Shown: positions 1 to 12,379 of the stretch, piece by piece
Position numbering within the stretch: the first letter of the stretch is position 1
Layout: every line of letters begins with the position of its first letter
NCBI GenBank assembly: GCA_020137815.1
Contig: CM035362.1
Coordinates: forward strand, 4,254,508 to 4,318,507
DNA length: 64,000 nt
Direction of reading: 5' to 3'
DNA from: Hormiphora californensis
Lineage: Eukaryota; Ctenophora; Tentaculata; Cydippida; Pleurobrachiidae
Program-made: the position numbers and the translations under genes
The notes under the pieces: generated by a model
The model's database searches: none
Told to the model about the DNA's origin: nothing
Seen by the model: only the letters and a program-made list of their open reading frames with translations

Positions 1-100
1 AGTAACCACTCTGTAACCACTCTGTAACCAGGTAACCACTGTGTAACCACAATTTTTTTAACACTCTGTAACCATAGTAACCACTAAAAACCATTCCTCA
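1..100. repeat. GTAACCACTCT short-period intronic repeat
   Basis: Irregular tandem copies of an 11-base motif (GTAACCACTCT and variants) end in a pyrimidine-rich stretch and CACAG at 101-103, which I read as the 3' splice site of the next exon. This is therefore the tail of an intron. Confidence 0.6.
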
Positions 101-103
101 CAG

Positions 104-3100
104 GGAAATGCGTGAATACAGAAGGATCATTCACATGTAAATGTACGGATCCCGGTACAACCAACTGTCTGAACACATGTCTTCCAGCGACAGAGTGTAA
201 ACTGTATAACAGCATAAGGAGGATAGCGGGTGTTGTGAGTCGAACTAGACGAGATGCAGGGAATATGGACTATGGAAGCGTTCAAAACTCTGAATTGAAT
301 AGTGAGGACAGTGAAAATTTAAATTTAGATAGTGAACAAGGGATGGGAGATAGTAAACAAGGGATGGGAGATAGTGAAAACAGTGGGGGATCAGGGATGG
401 GTGGGAATGATGGGAATGAAAATGGGGGACTGGGAGGAAGCAGCGGTAGCAGTGGTCTTGATGGAAGCAGCGGTAGCAGTGGTCTTGATGGAAGCAGCGG
501 TAGCAGTGGTCTTGATGGAAGCAGCGGTAGCAGTCGTCTTGATGGAAGCAGCGGTAGCAGTGGTCTTGATGGAAGCAGCGGTAGCAGTGGTCTTGATGGA
601 AGCAGCGGTAGCAGTGGTCTTGATGGAAGCAGCGGTAGCAGTGGTCTTGATGGAAGCAGCGGTAGCAGTGGTCTTGATGGAAGCAGCGGTAGCAGTGGTC
701 TTGATGGAAGCAGCGGTAGCAGTGGTCTTGATGGAAGCAGCGGTAGCAGTGGTCTTGATGGAAGCAGCGGTAGCAGTGGTCTTGATGGAAGCAGCGGTAG
801 CAGTGGTCTTGATGGAAGCAGCGGTAGCAGTGGTCTTGATGGAAGCAGCGGTAGCAGTGGTCTTGATGGAAGGCAGCGGTAGCAGTGGTCTTGATGGAAG
901 CAGCGGTAGCAGTGGTCTTGATGGAAGCAGCGGTAGCAGTGGTCTTGATGGAAGCAGCGGTAGCAGTGGTCTTGATGGAAGCAGCGGTAGCAGTGGTCTT
1001 GATGGAAGCAGCGGTAGCAGTGGTCTTGATGAAAGCAGCGGTAGCAGTGGTCTTGATGGAAGCAGCGGTAGCGGTGGTCTTGATGGAAGCAGCGGTAGCA
1101 GTGGTCTTGATGGAAGCAGCGGTAGTGGTGGTCTTGATGGTAGCAGTGGTCTTGATGGAAGCAGCGGTAGCAGTGGTCTTGATGGAAGCAGCGGTAGTGG
1201 TGGTCTTGATGGAAGCAGTGGTAGCAGTGGTCTTGATGGAAGCAGCGGTAGTGGTGGTCTTGATGGTAGCAGCGGTAGCAGTGGTCTTGATGGAAGCAGC
1301 GGTAGCAGTGGTCTTGATGGAAGCAGCGGTAGCAGTGGTCTTGATGGAAGCAGCGGTAGCAGTGGTCTTGATGGAAGCAGCGGTAGCAGTGGTCTTGATG
1401 GAAGCAGCGGTAGCAGTGGTCTTGATGGAAGCAGCGGTAGCAGTGGTCTTGATGGAAGCAGTGGTAGCAGTGGTCTTGATGGAAGCAGCGGTAGCAGCGG
1501 TCTTGATGGAAGCAGCGGTAGCAGTGGTCTTGATGGAAGCCGTGGTAGCAGTGGTCTTGATAGAAGCAGCGGAAGCAGTGGTTCTAGAGCCGGCGGCCTT
1601 GGTGGACTTGGTGGTTCAGGCGGAGTAGGCGGTACCGGAGCCTCAGGTCTTAGCGGACTTGGAGGAAGCGGTGGTACCGGAGCCGGCGGCCTTGGTGGAC
1701 TTGGTGGTTCAGGCGGAGTAGGCGGTACCGGAGCCTCAGGTCTTAGCGGACTTGGAGGAAGCGGTGGTACCGGAGCCGGCGGCCTTGGTGGACTTGGTGG
1801 TTCAGGCGGAGTAGGCGGTACCGGAGCCTCAGGTCTTAGCGGACTTGGAGGAAGCGGTGGTACCGGAGCCGGCGGCCTTGGTGGACTTGGTGGTTCAGGC
1901 GGAGTAGGCGGTACCGGAGCCTCAGGTCTTAGCGGACTTGGAGGAAGCGGTGGTACCGGAGCCGGCGGCCTTGGTGGACTTGGTGGTTCAGGCGGAGTAG
2001 GCGGTACCGGAGCCTCAGGTCTTAGCGGACTTGGAGGAAGCGGTGGTACCGGAGCCGGCGGCCTTGGTGGTTCAGGCGGAGTAGGCGGTACCGGAGCCTC
2101 AGGTCTTAGCGGACTTGGAGGAAGCGGTGGTACCGGAGCCGGCGGCCTTGGTGGACTTGGTGGTTCAGGCGGAGTAGGCGGTACCGGAGCCTCAGGTCTT
2201 AGCGGACTTGGAGGAAGCGGTGGTACCGGAGCCGGCGGCCTTGGTGGACTTGGTGGTTCAGGCGGAGTAGGCGGTACCGGAGCCTCAGGTCTTAGCGGAC
2301 TTGGAGGAAGCGGTGGTGCCGGAGCCGGCGGCCTTGGTGGTTCAGGCGGAGTAGGCGGTACCGGAGCCTCAGGTCTTAGCGGACTTGGAGGAAGCGGTGG
2401 TACCGGAGCCGGCGGCCTTGGTGGACTTGGTGGTTCAGGCGGAGTAGGCGGTACCGGAGCCTCAGGTCTTAGCGGACTTGGAGGAAGCGGTGGTACCGGA
2501 GCCGGCGGCCTTGGTGGACTTGGTGGTTCAGGCGGAGTAGGCGGTACCGGAGCCTCAGGTCTTAGCGGACTTGGAGGAAGCGGTGGTACCGGAGCCGGCG
2601 GCCTTGGTGGACTTGGTGGTTCAGGCGGAGTAGGCGGTACCGGAGCCTCAGGTCTTAGCGGACTTGGAGGAAGCGGTGGTACCGGAGCCGGCGGCCTTGG
2701 TGGACTTGGTGGTTCAGGCGGAGTAGGCGGTACCGGAGCCTCAGGTCTTAGCGGACTTGGAGGAAGCGGTGGTACCGGAGCCGGCGGCCTTGGTGGACTT
2801 GGTGGTTCAGGCGGAGTAGGCGGTACCGGAGCCTCAGGTCTTAGCGGACTTGGAGGAAGCGGTGGTACCGGAGCCGGCGGCCTTGGTGGACTTGGTGGTT
2901 CAGGCGGAGTAGGCGGTACCGGAGCCTCAGGTCTTAGCGGACTTGGAGGAAGCGGTGGTACCGGAGCCGGCGGCCTTGGTGGACTTGGTGGTTCAGGCGG
3001 AGTAGGCGGTACCGGAGCCTCAGGTCTTAGCGGACTTGGAGGAAGCGGTGGTACCGGAGCCGGCGGCCTTGGTGGACTTGGTGGTTCAGGCGGAGTAGGC

Positions 3101-5842
3101 GGTACCGGAGCCTCAGGTCTTAGCGGACTTGGAGGAAGCGGTGGTACCGGAGCCGGCGGCCTTGGTGGACTTGGTGGTTCAGGCGGAGTAGGCGGTACCG
3201 GAGCCTCAGGTCTTAGCGGACTTGGAGGAAGCGGTGGTACCGGAGCCGGCGGCCTTGGTGGACTTGGTGGTTCAGGCGGAGTAGGCGGTACCGGAGCCTC
3301 AGGTCTTAGCGGACTTGGAGGAAGCGGTGGTACCGGAGCCGGCGGCCTTGGTGGACTTGGTGGTTCAGGCGGAGTAGGCGGTACCGGAGCCTCAGGTCTT
3401 AGCGGACTTGGAGGAAGCGGTGGTACCGGAGCCGGCGGCCTTGGTGGACTTGGTGGTTCAGGCGGAGTAGGCGGTACCGGAGCCTCAGGTCTTAGCGGAC
3501 TTGGAGGAAGCGGTGGTACCGGAGCCGGCGGCCTTGGTGGACTTGGTGGTTCAGGCGGAGTAGGCGGTACCGGAGCCTCAGGTCTTAGCGGACTTGGAGG
3601 AAGCGGTGGTACCGGAGCCGGCGGCCTTGGTGGACTTGGTGGTTCAGGCGGAGTAGGCGGTACCGGAGCCTCAGGTCTTAGCGGACTTGGAGGAAGCGGT
3701 GGTACCGGAGCCGGCGGCCTTGGTGGACTTGGTGGTTCAGGCGGAGTAGGCGGTACCGGAGCCTCAGGTCTTAGCGGACTTGGAGGAAGCGGTGGTACCG
3801 GAGCCGGCGGCCTTGGTGGACTTGGTGGTTCAGGCGGAGTAGGCGGTACCGGAGCCTCAGGTCTTAGCGGACTTGGAGGAAGCGGTGGTACCGGAGCCGG
3901 CGGCCTTGGTGGACTTGGTGGTTCAGGCGGAGTAGGCGGTACCGGAGCCTCAGGTCTTAGCGGACTTGGAGGAAGCGGTGGTACCGGAGCCGGCGGCCTT
4001 GGTGGACTTGGTGGTTCAGGCGGAGTAGGCGGTACCGGAGCCTCAGGTCTTAGCGGACTTGGAGGAAGCGGTGGTACCGGAGCCGGCGGCCTTGGTGGAC
4101 TTGGTGGTTCAGGCGGAGTAGGCGGTACCGGAGCCTCAGGTCTTAGCGGACTTGGAGGAAGCGGTGGTACCGGAGCCGGCGGCCTTGGTGGACTTGGTGG
4201 TTCAGGCGGAGTAGGCGGTACCGGAGCCTCAGGTCTTAGCGGACTTGGAGGAAGCGGTGGTACCGGAGCCGGCGGCCTTGGTGGACTTGGTGGTTCAGGC
4301 GGAGTAGGCGGTACCGGAGCCTCAGGTCTTAGCGGACTTGGAGGAAGCGGTGGTACCGGAGCCGGCGGCCTTGGTGGACTTGGTGGTTCAGGCGGAGTAG
4401 GCGGTACCGGAGCCTCAGGTCTTAGCGGACTTGGAGGAAGCGGTGGTACCGGAGCCGGCGGCCTTGGTGGACTTGGTGGTTCAGGCGGAGTAGGCGGTAC
4501 CGGAGCCTCAGGTCTTAGCGGACTTGGAGGAAGCGGTGGTACCGGAGCCGGCGGCCTTGGTGGACTTGGTGGTTCAGGCGGAGTAGGCGGTACCGGAGCC
4601 TCAGGTCTTAGCGGACTTGGAGGAAGCGGTGGTACCGGAGCCGGCGGCCTTGGTGGACTTGGTGGTTCAGGCGGAGTAGGCGGTACCGGAGCCTCAGGTC
4701 TTAGCGGACTTGGAGGAAGCGGTGGTACCGGAGCCGGCGGCCTTGGTGGACTTGGTGGTTCAGGCGGAGTAGGCGGTACCGGAGCCTCAGGTCTTAGCGG
4801 ACTTGGAGGAAGCGGTGGTACCGGAGCCGGCGGCCTTGGTGGACTTGGTGGTTCAGGCGGAGTAGGCGGTACCGGAGCCTCAGGTCTTAGCGGACTTGGA
4901 GGAAGCGGTGGTACCGGAGCCGGCGGCCTTGGTGGACTTGGTGGTTCAGGCGGAGTAGGCGGTACCGGAGCCTCAGGTCTTAGCGGACTTGGAGGAAGCG
5001 GTGGTACCGGAGCCGGCGGCCTTGGTGGACTTGGTGGTTCAGGCGGAGTAGGCGGTACCGGAGCCTCAGGTCTTAGCGGACTTGGAGGAAGCGGTGGTAC
5101 CGGAGCCGGCGGCCTTGGTGGACTTGGTGGTTCAGGCGGAGTAGGCGGTACCGGAGCCTCAGGTCTTAGCGGACTTGGAGGAAGCGGTGGTACCGGAGCC
5201 GGCGGCCTTGGTGGACTTGGTGGTTCAGGCGGAGTAGGCGGTACCGGAGCCTCAGGTCTTAGCGGACTTGGAGGAAGCGGTGGTACCGGAGCCGGCGGCC
5301 TTGGTGGACTTGGTGGTTCAGGCGGAGTAGGCGGTACCGGAGCCTCAGGTCTTAGCGGACTTGGAGGAAGCGGTGGTACCGGAGCCGGCGGCCTTGGTGG
5401 ACTTGGTGGTTCAGGCGGAGTAGGCGGTACCGGAGCCTCAGGTCTTAGCGGACTTGGAGGAAGCGGTGGTACCGGAGCCGGCGGCCTTGGTGGACTTGGT
5501 GGTTCAGGCGGAGTAGGCGGTACCGGAGCCTCAGGTCTTAGCGGACTTGGAGGAAGCGGTGGTACCGGAGCCGGCGGCCTTGGTGGACTTGGTGGTTCAG
5601 GCGGAGTAGGCGGTACCGGAGCCTCAGGTCTTAGCGGACTTGGAGGAAGCGGTGGTACCGGAGCCGGCGGCCTTGGTGGACTTGGTGGTTCAGGCGGAGT
5701 AGGCGGTACCGGAGCCTCAGGTCTTAGCGGACTTGGAGGAAGCGGTGGTACCGGTACCAGCGATTATGGCGATAGTTTTGGGGGTCAAGAGAGTTGCCAA
5801 GTTATGCGTCAGAAATATGTAAATCAATGCGGTATTTTTTAG
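104..5842 (+). CDS. EGF-like, glycine-rich tandem-repeat (silk-like) protein, 3' exon
   Basis: The exon opens after a CACAG acceptor with the end of an EGF-like module ([14 protein letters not shown]), so earlier exons lie outside the window. A short acidic Ser/Gly/Met linker follows, then about 42 copies of GSSGSSGLD (27 bp), then about 45 copies of a 31-residue block containing [15 protein letters not shown] (93 bp), then a short tail with two Cys ([16 protein letters not shown]) and a TAG stop. If continuous it gives about 1,900 residues in this exon. The reading frame is broken by one extra G near 872 inside the 27-bp array (GGAAGGCAGC instead of GGAAGCAGC). The EGF part and the long downstream part are in different frames, joined only if that base is an error. 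Composition resembles extracellular elastic or silk-like proteins; secretion is inferred from the EGF module. I do not recognise the specific protein. Confidence 0.75.
437..1581 (+). repeat. 27-bp coding minisatellite (GSSGSSGLD)
   Basis: Near-identical 27-bp units, about 42 copies. There are a few substitutions (AGC/GGT variants) and one shortened 18-bp unit near 1138. The extra base near 872 is the only unit that shifts the frame. Confidence 0.95.
1588..5752 (+). repeat. 93-bp coding minisatellite (31-residue Gly-rich block)
   Basis: About 45 copies of a 93-bp unit, almost perfectly identical including third codon positions. At least two units lack the same 9 bp (GGACTTGGT). Such uniformity implies very recent expansion or gene-conversion-like homogenisation. 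Copy number in an assembly may be unreliable. Confidence 0.95.
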
Positions 5843-6222
5843 TTGATTGTTTGAGGATTTGTATAGTAGTGATTTGATTATTCGTGGATTATCTGAATTG
5901 AGTTAACTTGTGTTGAAATTCAGTTGATTTGTTTTTATCTTATTTCTTTCATGCCTGTATTATTTGATTTTGTAAGATATGGGCTCTGTTATTTTGCCGG
6001 GTTTTTTTTCAAATTGCTTTTGTTGTTTATTTGAATTTCCACTGAAAACAGTATAGCTTTATTTCGTGGTAAGAATTTCTTTTTATTTCATGAATTTAAT
6101 TTTATTTTGAGTTAGATTACGTCTTTGTACGTAAATACCGTTTTGGTGACATTCACACCTACAGTCATCTCCCATGAGTGAGATCGATCACGACCGACAA
6201 TTGGTTCCAATGGATCCAAAAT
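5843..6222. other. 3' flank of the Gly-rich gene
   Basis: AT-rich, T-rich sequence after the TAG stop, presumably 3' UTR and intergenic DNA. I see no clear AATAAA signal and no other gene. Confidence 0.4.
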
Positions 6223-6414
6223 ATTCTGAAGAATGAGTTCAGAGCAAGAATTAAATAGGGAAGAAAATCGAAAAATACCTATGGGTTTGGTGGCTTAGTG
6301 GTTTATAGCTCCGAGCATGTCTCTCTGGAGGTCCCTGGTTCAATTCCCGGTCAAACCCAGTATTTTTCGATTTTCTTCCCTATTTAATTCTTGCTCTGAA
6401 CTCATTATTCAGAA
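6223..6414 (+). mobile_element. tRNA-like core inside a perfect-looking inverted repeat
   Basis: Positions 6283-6358 resemble a tRNA. GGGTTTG at the 5' end pairs with CAAACCC at the 3' end. An A-box-like TGGCTTAGTGG and a canonical B box GGTTCAATTCC are present at normal spacing. The D arm folds, but the anticodon arm is poor, so no anticodon is assigned. The core is flanked by about 55-bp arms (6223-6277 and 6360-6414) that are reverse complements of one another with about one mismatch. A related 3' half lies near 19166-19260 on the other strand, so this is a dispersed element with an internal RNA polymerase III promoter rather than a host tRNA gene. Confidence 0.65.
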
Positions 6415-6632
6415 TACTAATCAATCGAGTTCTGCCCGTGTATGTGTGAGATTCCCCATTAAACTGTTGTACAGAGGGCGTGTGTGTGTGTTGATCACCA
6501 GAAGGAGATATCAAAATTACTTCCCTGGATCCAAAATATATCTATTTGCAGTGTCTAAAATATATCTATTTGCAGTGTTTTGGTTGGAAACTGATAAAGC
6601 TTATCAACCCAAGAACGTCTTTCTCAAATTTA

Positions 6633-6829
6633 GGTAAGCGGTAAAGGTTGCAAATTGGCTGTCTGGCGCCGTTACCCATCTGAGCGCACTGTCGCAATTT
6701 GAGAATCAAATGGGGTATGGCGGCGCCATTGGCGCCGCCATACAGCAAATTGGTCAAGAAATGGCCGCTGAGTTATGTCCAAAACCGTTTAAAATTCTCA
6801 GGAAACGGGTCAACCTTTACCGCTTACCA
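6633..6829. mobile_element. MITE-like inverted-repeat element
   Basis: Ends are inverted copies of GGTAAGCGGTAAAGGTTG. The interior contains the motif GTCTGGCGCC...CCATCTGAGC, which recurs in altered form near 7250, 36090 and 50521. There is no coding capacity. Confidence 0.6.
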
Positions 6830-6929
6830 CACATATATGGGCCTCTTTATACTGATGCCATGCCATCCCCTCTTTATATGTTTCACGGGTGACGGGCCTC
6901 TTACTCTCTGTCACTTCTCCACTACTAGT

Positions 6930-7066
6930 TAGTAAAGGGTGACAACTAAAAATTGTCCCTAATTCAAAACGGCTGTATAAATTTGTTTCTTTTGAGATAC
7001 AGCTTCGGGCTAGTGATAGAACGATTTTTCAGACAATTTTGAATCTAACTGCTGCGTCACTAAGGC
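6930..7066 (+). mobile_element. solo arm fragment of a foldback element
   Basis: The sequence starting GGGTGACAACTAAAAAT and running through GATACAGCTTCGGG and GACAATTTTGAA matches the left arm of the palindromic element at 40676-41444. Confidence 0.55.
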
Positions 7067-7879
7067 CTCTATGAAGCTTTGGATTCTGGGTATCTCTTGT
7101 CATTGCATGTCTGGCGGCGACTGTCAGAGCATTGGCCTGACCAGTGACCCTATTCGAGAGCTGTATTCAGAGCATTGGCCCGACAGGGCGGACAGGGCGG
7201 CAACAATCTAATTGGAGCGCAATATCGCGTTTTGAGAATAAAAACGTGGTCTGGCGTTGCCAGACAGATATTTGGGCCTCTCTGGAGTTTGGTAGATATC
7301 TCGATAGCTATGTGGGCCTCAATTAGTCAATTACGGGCATTTGCTCATGAGCTTGAGACCTTGCAAAAGAAGAGTAACCGTTGCTGAATCATTGCGGAAA
7401 AGGAAAACCCCACTATTACCGTAATACTATAGTTTGATTTTTTGAAGTTGTAGCCCTTTCATAGGCACGGATTTGTTAATTTGAGCGCCTATACACACGT
7501 TAACGTGTGGTGCACGGATCAAAAAGTAAGAAATATCGCAGTCGAACGTTAAGTTGAGTAGCTCCACAAGTCGAACTCGAGGTTTGGGTGACAACTTCAA
7601 AAATCCGACTTTAGCGATGTTTACAAATTGAAACTCATAAACTTTAACTGTATCGAAATTTCAAACAGCATATGTAAACATAAAATAGGAGTAAATATTT
7701 TCTCTCTCTGATATTTTATATAGCGGGAAACACATTCACAGTGAGCCATTTCGCTACAAATTCACATAACCAGCTGTGTTGAAGCAATAATCAACCCAAT
7801 CCTTCGCCCCACCCCCAATAACATGAACAGTCTTTTGCTTAAATACACACATCTCCCATATATATTCATCTCAAATTTA
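7067..7879. other. non-coding, short inverted motifs
   Basis: Contains two copies of the hairpin-like motif GTCAGAGCATTGGCC (near 7125 and 7170), seen again near 20680-20740 and 48390. No exon was recognised. Confidence 0.4.
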
Positions 7880-8184
7880 AAAACCAAAAAAAAAAAAAAG
7901 GGGGGGGGCCGGAATGAAAGGGGGGGGGGGGGGGAAAAAAACCCAAAACCCCGGGGGGGAGGGGGCACCCAAAGCGAACAAACCGGAAGAAACGGAAGGA
8001 AAAATAAAAAGGAAAAACGCAACAAAAAAGAAAAGAAGAAAAAAAAAAAAGGGGGGGCCCCCCCCCCCCCCCTTTTTTTTTTTCCCCCCCTTTTTTTTTT
8101 TTCCCCCCCCCCCCCATTTTTCCCCCTTTTCCCTTTTCCCCCCCTTTTCTCTCCTCCCCTCTCTCTCTCTCCTCCTCCCCTTTC

Positions 8185-8244
<60 letters not shown>

Positions 8245-8345
8245 CTTTTTTTTTTTTTTTCCCCCCCCTTTTTTTCCCCCCCCCCTTTTTTTCCCCTCTC
8301 TCTCTCCCCTTTTCCCTCCCCCTCTCTCTTCCCCCCTTCTCTAAA
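7880..8345. repeat. homopolymer-rich low-complexity block
   Basis: Long runs of A, G, C and T up to about 40 bases, alternating. Apparent open frames here are composition artefacts. The block looks like a low-quality or poorly resolved consensus region. Confidence 0.8.
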
Positions 8346-10984
8346 CAAAAAACACCATAAAAAACCCCCCAAAAATTTTTAAATTTTTCTCCTGTAAAGA
8401 CCAAAAGGCCCCGGGTGAATGAGATTTTATTATTTCCTTGACCTCCGCGTAGATTTGCGTAGGGTCCCCCCCCCGCTTTTTACCCCGTTCAAAAGTGCAA
8501 GGATGGGGGTTAATGGATGTTAAGGGGGGGGGGGGGGTTTATGGTAAGTTTGAACCCTCCATAACATTTGGAGCGCAGAGAGAGAGAGGATTAAAAAAGA
8601 AAAAAACGAATTTTTCAGTACTAAAATTCAATTTTAAAAAAGGAGCTTTTGACTATCTATTAGACCTTTCAGCTATCTGAGAGAGAGAGGGTCGAACGAG
8701 GAAAGTTGAGTCAGTGGTATGCGGGGTTAATTTATAATTAAACTAATCAACTAATCAACTAATTAAATTAATTAACAACCTACCGGAAAAGTAATGTTTT
8801 TAATTGTTTCCAAAGGAGAGCCGCTCAAAATTTTTTCGGCCGTTTAGCGTTTATTTGCGTTCCCGCAGTGAAAGGAGATAGAGGGAGATAAAAAAGAGAA
8901 GATTAGGAGAAGAGAGAGAGGGAGCGGGAAAGAGAGAGAGAGGAGAGAGGAGAGAGAAGAGAGGGGGAAGAGAATGAGCTCGTTTTAATACCTTATTGAT
9001 CCTGATAAGGGGCGTAAAAAACAAAGATTTATACAATTGTCTTGTCCAAAACCCTTTAATGGGGATACCCCCTCACAATCTAGCACACACATTTTACCCT
9101 GAGAGAGGGAGGGATTGAGGTTGGGGTTCTCATTTGTAGTGGTTGGGACTTGAGGGTATTAGATAAGCGATAACTGATCGAAACTGCCAGACCGATTACT
9201 AATGATAATTGCCAGACCAGCTGTACAACTACAGAGGGGGTATTATTCCACATACCGATTCGGCGACATCACGAACACTGGCCACACTCGTTCCATAAAG
9301 ATTGTTATTAAACTGCCCCGCCTCTATAAACAAATGATTCTGAATGTCCCTCTCCATCTCAGATCGGCAACTAACAAAATAGTAATCTCTTCCGTGAACT
9401 TCGTGTTCTCTTTTCTCACGGGTTGTGTCTGGTCAGAGAGAGTTAGAATTAGGGAAGAGGAATAGAGATATACAATACAGCGTGATCCGAAACGTATACA
9501 TTGCCATGTATACATTTGTTTGTTGTGCGCGAGTCTGTGTGTACACAGTTCTGAGTACATGCGCGCCAAGAACCCTCCCCAAAAACCACCGCGCGCTACT
9601 GTCAGTGCTAGTCGAATAAGTAACATTGCAAAATTGTCCCAATACACAGAGATCGAGAGATTGACTCACGAGGAACACAGCTTCCAAATTTGTCTGGGAA
9701 TTCTTGCATTAAATCGTCGTTAACTCGATCTTTTAGAGGTCCCAGAATTATCACAGGTCTCATGTACTTAACTGAAAAGGGAAAAGTAAACCCAAAATAA
9801 GAATAAAGGGTGAAAGTTATTAGTTAGAGCGACAATTTTAATTTTCTAACTTCCCTCAGAAGGCTTTGAGAGACACTTGGCTTTTGACGTACCAAAATCC
9901 GGACGCATTTATTAAGCTAATTCGAGAAATAATATCCAGAAATAATATGGAGAAAGAAAGGGATAAAGAGAAAGAAAGAGAAAGAAAGATAGAAAGAGAT
10001 AAAAAGAAAGAGAAGAAAGAAAGAAAGAAGAAAGATAGAAAGCTCCACTTACTCCAAGTCTGTATAACAGGTTCGTTTTCACACTCCCCACTGACCTTAA
10101 ATACTGCTCATCTCATTCCCCTCTTCGAGCTAAGTAGGAAGTTCCCGCCCGGGTTTCCCTTTGATTTCTCCTTCTTTTCCACTCTGGAATGATTGGGCGG
10201 GTTAATTAGGGGGCTACTCAGGGTAATTGGGGGTACTTCAGGAAAGGGGGAAATTTCTAGATCCAACTTTCAATAAACAATTGCACTCCGCGATACAAAA
10301 CCCCACAATAATGGGATAAAGTTTTTTAAAGATCTTCTATAAGATTTTGAGACTTCTTTGAAGATAAAAAACTTTTTCATGGATCGAGGGCTTTTTTTTG
10401 GTTTTAATTTACCTTTTTTTGCTGGTATTACCCCCGTCCTTTCCCCATTCCTCATTCAAAACTCGTCTACCTCCACCCCCCTCTCTCACTTTCATTTTTC
10501 TGAAAATTTTGGGGGAATTTAAAATGTTTAGTACTAAGTGTCTAAAATTTATTTTATTAGGCCGATGTTTGGGAAAAAAAAAGTTTATTAAGAAATAATT
10601 TAGGGTTGACAGTTTATCTAATGAGGGGGGGGGGTTGTCAGGGGATATTTAAACATGTACAATGTATTTTTTAGACGAACATACCACGGTGACGTCAATA
10701 AAAAATGAAAACCCTAAAAACCAATACCCCGTGAAGATAAACCCGTGCCCGGGAAAATCAGCCTGGGCCCGGGAATCTGGGTCTTTATTCGGTCCCTAGT
10801 CAAAAAAGGGCCCGGAATAGAGGCTCTTTTTTTAGGTGGTCGGGGGTGTTCCCGTGTGAAGATTTGTTGTTTTTAACCCTATATTTTGAGAGGTTTTGAG
10901 CAAGGGATATCAGATCTTGAGGAGATGAAAAATATGTAATATGAGATTTTAAATGGGATTTAGGATGGAAAAAAATATTGAAGT
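8346..10984. other. intergenic, no gene seen
   Basis: Contains GA-rich stretches (8870-8965, 9955-10040) and otherwise unstructured sequence. Open frames are short, overlapping and of low-complexity composition. I find no splice-bounded conserved exon on either strand. Confidence 0.4.
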
Positions 10985-10987
10985 GCG

Positions 10988-11024
<37 letters not shown>

Positions 11025-11680
11025 CGCTCGCTCTCTCTCTCTCTCTCTCCCTCTACCTCTCTCTCTCTCTCATCTCTCTCTCTCTCTATCCTCTCGCTCG
11101 CTCTCTCTCTCTCTCTTTTGTCTTTCTTCTGTTCTCTCTCTTCTTTGCGCGAGCGCGCCCAGTTCTTCTCTGTCCGCCTGTCCGGCGCTGTGTTTCCCCC
11201 CCCGCCCGCTCCCCCTCTGTCTGGTGTGGCGGCTTGTTTCCTCCTCTCCTTTGTGGGTTTTCCCTCCTACCCTGTGTGTGTTGTGTCCCCTGCTTTGTTT
11301 TTCCCCTCTTTCGCTTCCTCTTTTTCTCCCTCTCTCCACACTCTTCTCTTCCTCTTCTCTCATCTCTCTCTCTCTCTCCCGCTGTTCTCCCTCCATCTCC
11401 TCTTTCTTCTCTCTTTCTCTCTTTTTCTCTCTCTCTCTTTTTCCTCTCCCTCTCCCTGCTCCCCCCTGCTCATCCTTCTTCTGTGTTCTGTCTTTCTAAT
11501 ATGGATCTATTCTAATGGGGGCATTCTCTAACTCTTCTCTAGCGTCTCCTCTCCTTCTTCTCCTCCCCTCCCCCTCCGAGTCTCCTCCTCATTCCATCTC
11601 TCTACTCTTTGTTTTTTTTTTCCTTTCCTCTTCTCTCTCCTTTCTCCCTCTATCTCTTGGTGGGGTTTCTCGCTATTTTC
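10985..11680. repeat. CT-rich low-complexity tract
   Basis: Imperfect (CT)n and T/C-rich sequence. All long frames here translate to Ser/Leu or Arg/Glu strings and are not genes. Confidence 0.85.
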
Positions 11681-12379
11681 GTCGGTTTTCTCGGACAGTG
11701 AAGAAGCTAACAAAAAGAAAAGTTGTAGTGTGAATATTTCATACATGCAATAATGCTTTTTGGAGACATGAAAAAGTGCTCTAAAGCAGCGCTCTGTATC
11801 GGTTTATCAAGGATTTGATTCATGCTACAAAAAAACCACTGTAACTATCAAACCACAAGAGAATCACCCCCCGAATTCCTACCCTGAGGCTCACTAAAAA
11901 AGGGAGAAAAACTTTTTAGTAATTGAAGTCATATTATATATCAATCAGTGCTTGCTAACTACAACTACAACTAACTAAATTACCCTAATTAACTAATTAA
12001 CTAGTTACCTGAACCAACGCTGGCAGGTGATGAAACTGAGTTGTTTTGAAGAGTCCCAAGTTGTTTTTCAAACCTCGAGAAATCTGAAATAGAGATGGTG
12101 TTTTAAACATTCCAATCTCATTGCAGTGAGGAGATTCATGAGATGAGTCATGACATTTTGTTTTCTTGGCTAACGGAAATGAAGATCATATTACAAGACA
12201 GTAATATCACCATCATTGTTCACTTACACGACCGTCAGATACAACACATTCCATAGCGACATCTCGGTGTATATTCCAAACACTTCTACACTACTCCCTA
12301 TCCTCAAAAACAAAAATTCAGTCCTGCATTATTGGATTCGTCCCATCCCAATCCCTCCTTCCACAACACTTCAAACACG

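Noticed and set aside
332-884. Ala/Val/Leu/Met/Glu-repeat frame overlapping the 27-bp array
   Set aside because: It is the out-of-frame reading of the GSSGSSGLD array; the frame continuous with the EGF module is the supported one before the extra base.
6283-6358. Host tRNA gene
   Set aside because: Acceptor stem and A/B boxes are good, but the anticodon arm does not fold properly and the unit lies within an inverted-repeat element.
7762-8404. Gly/Lys- and Pro/Phe-rich frames
   Set aside because: Products of homopolymer runs.
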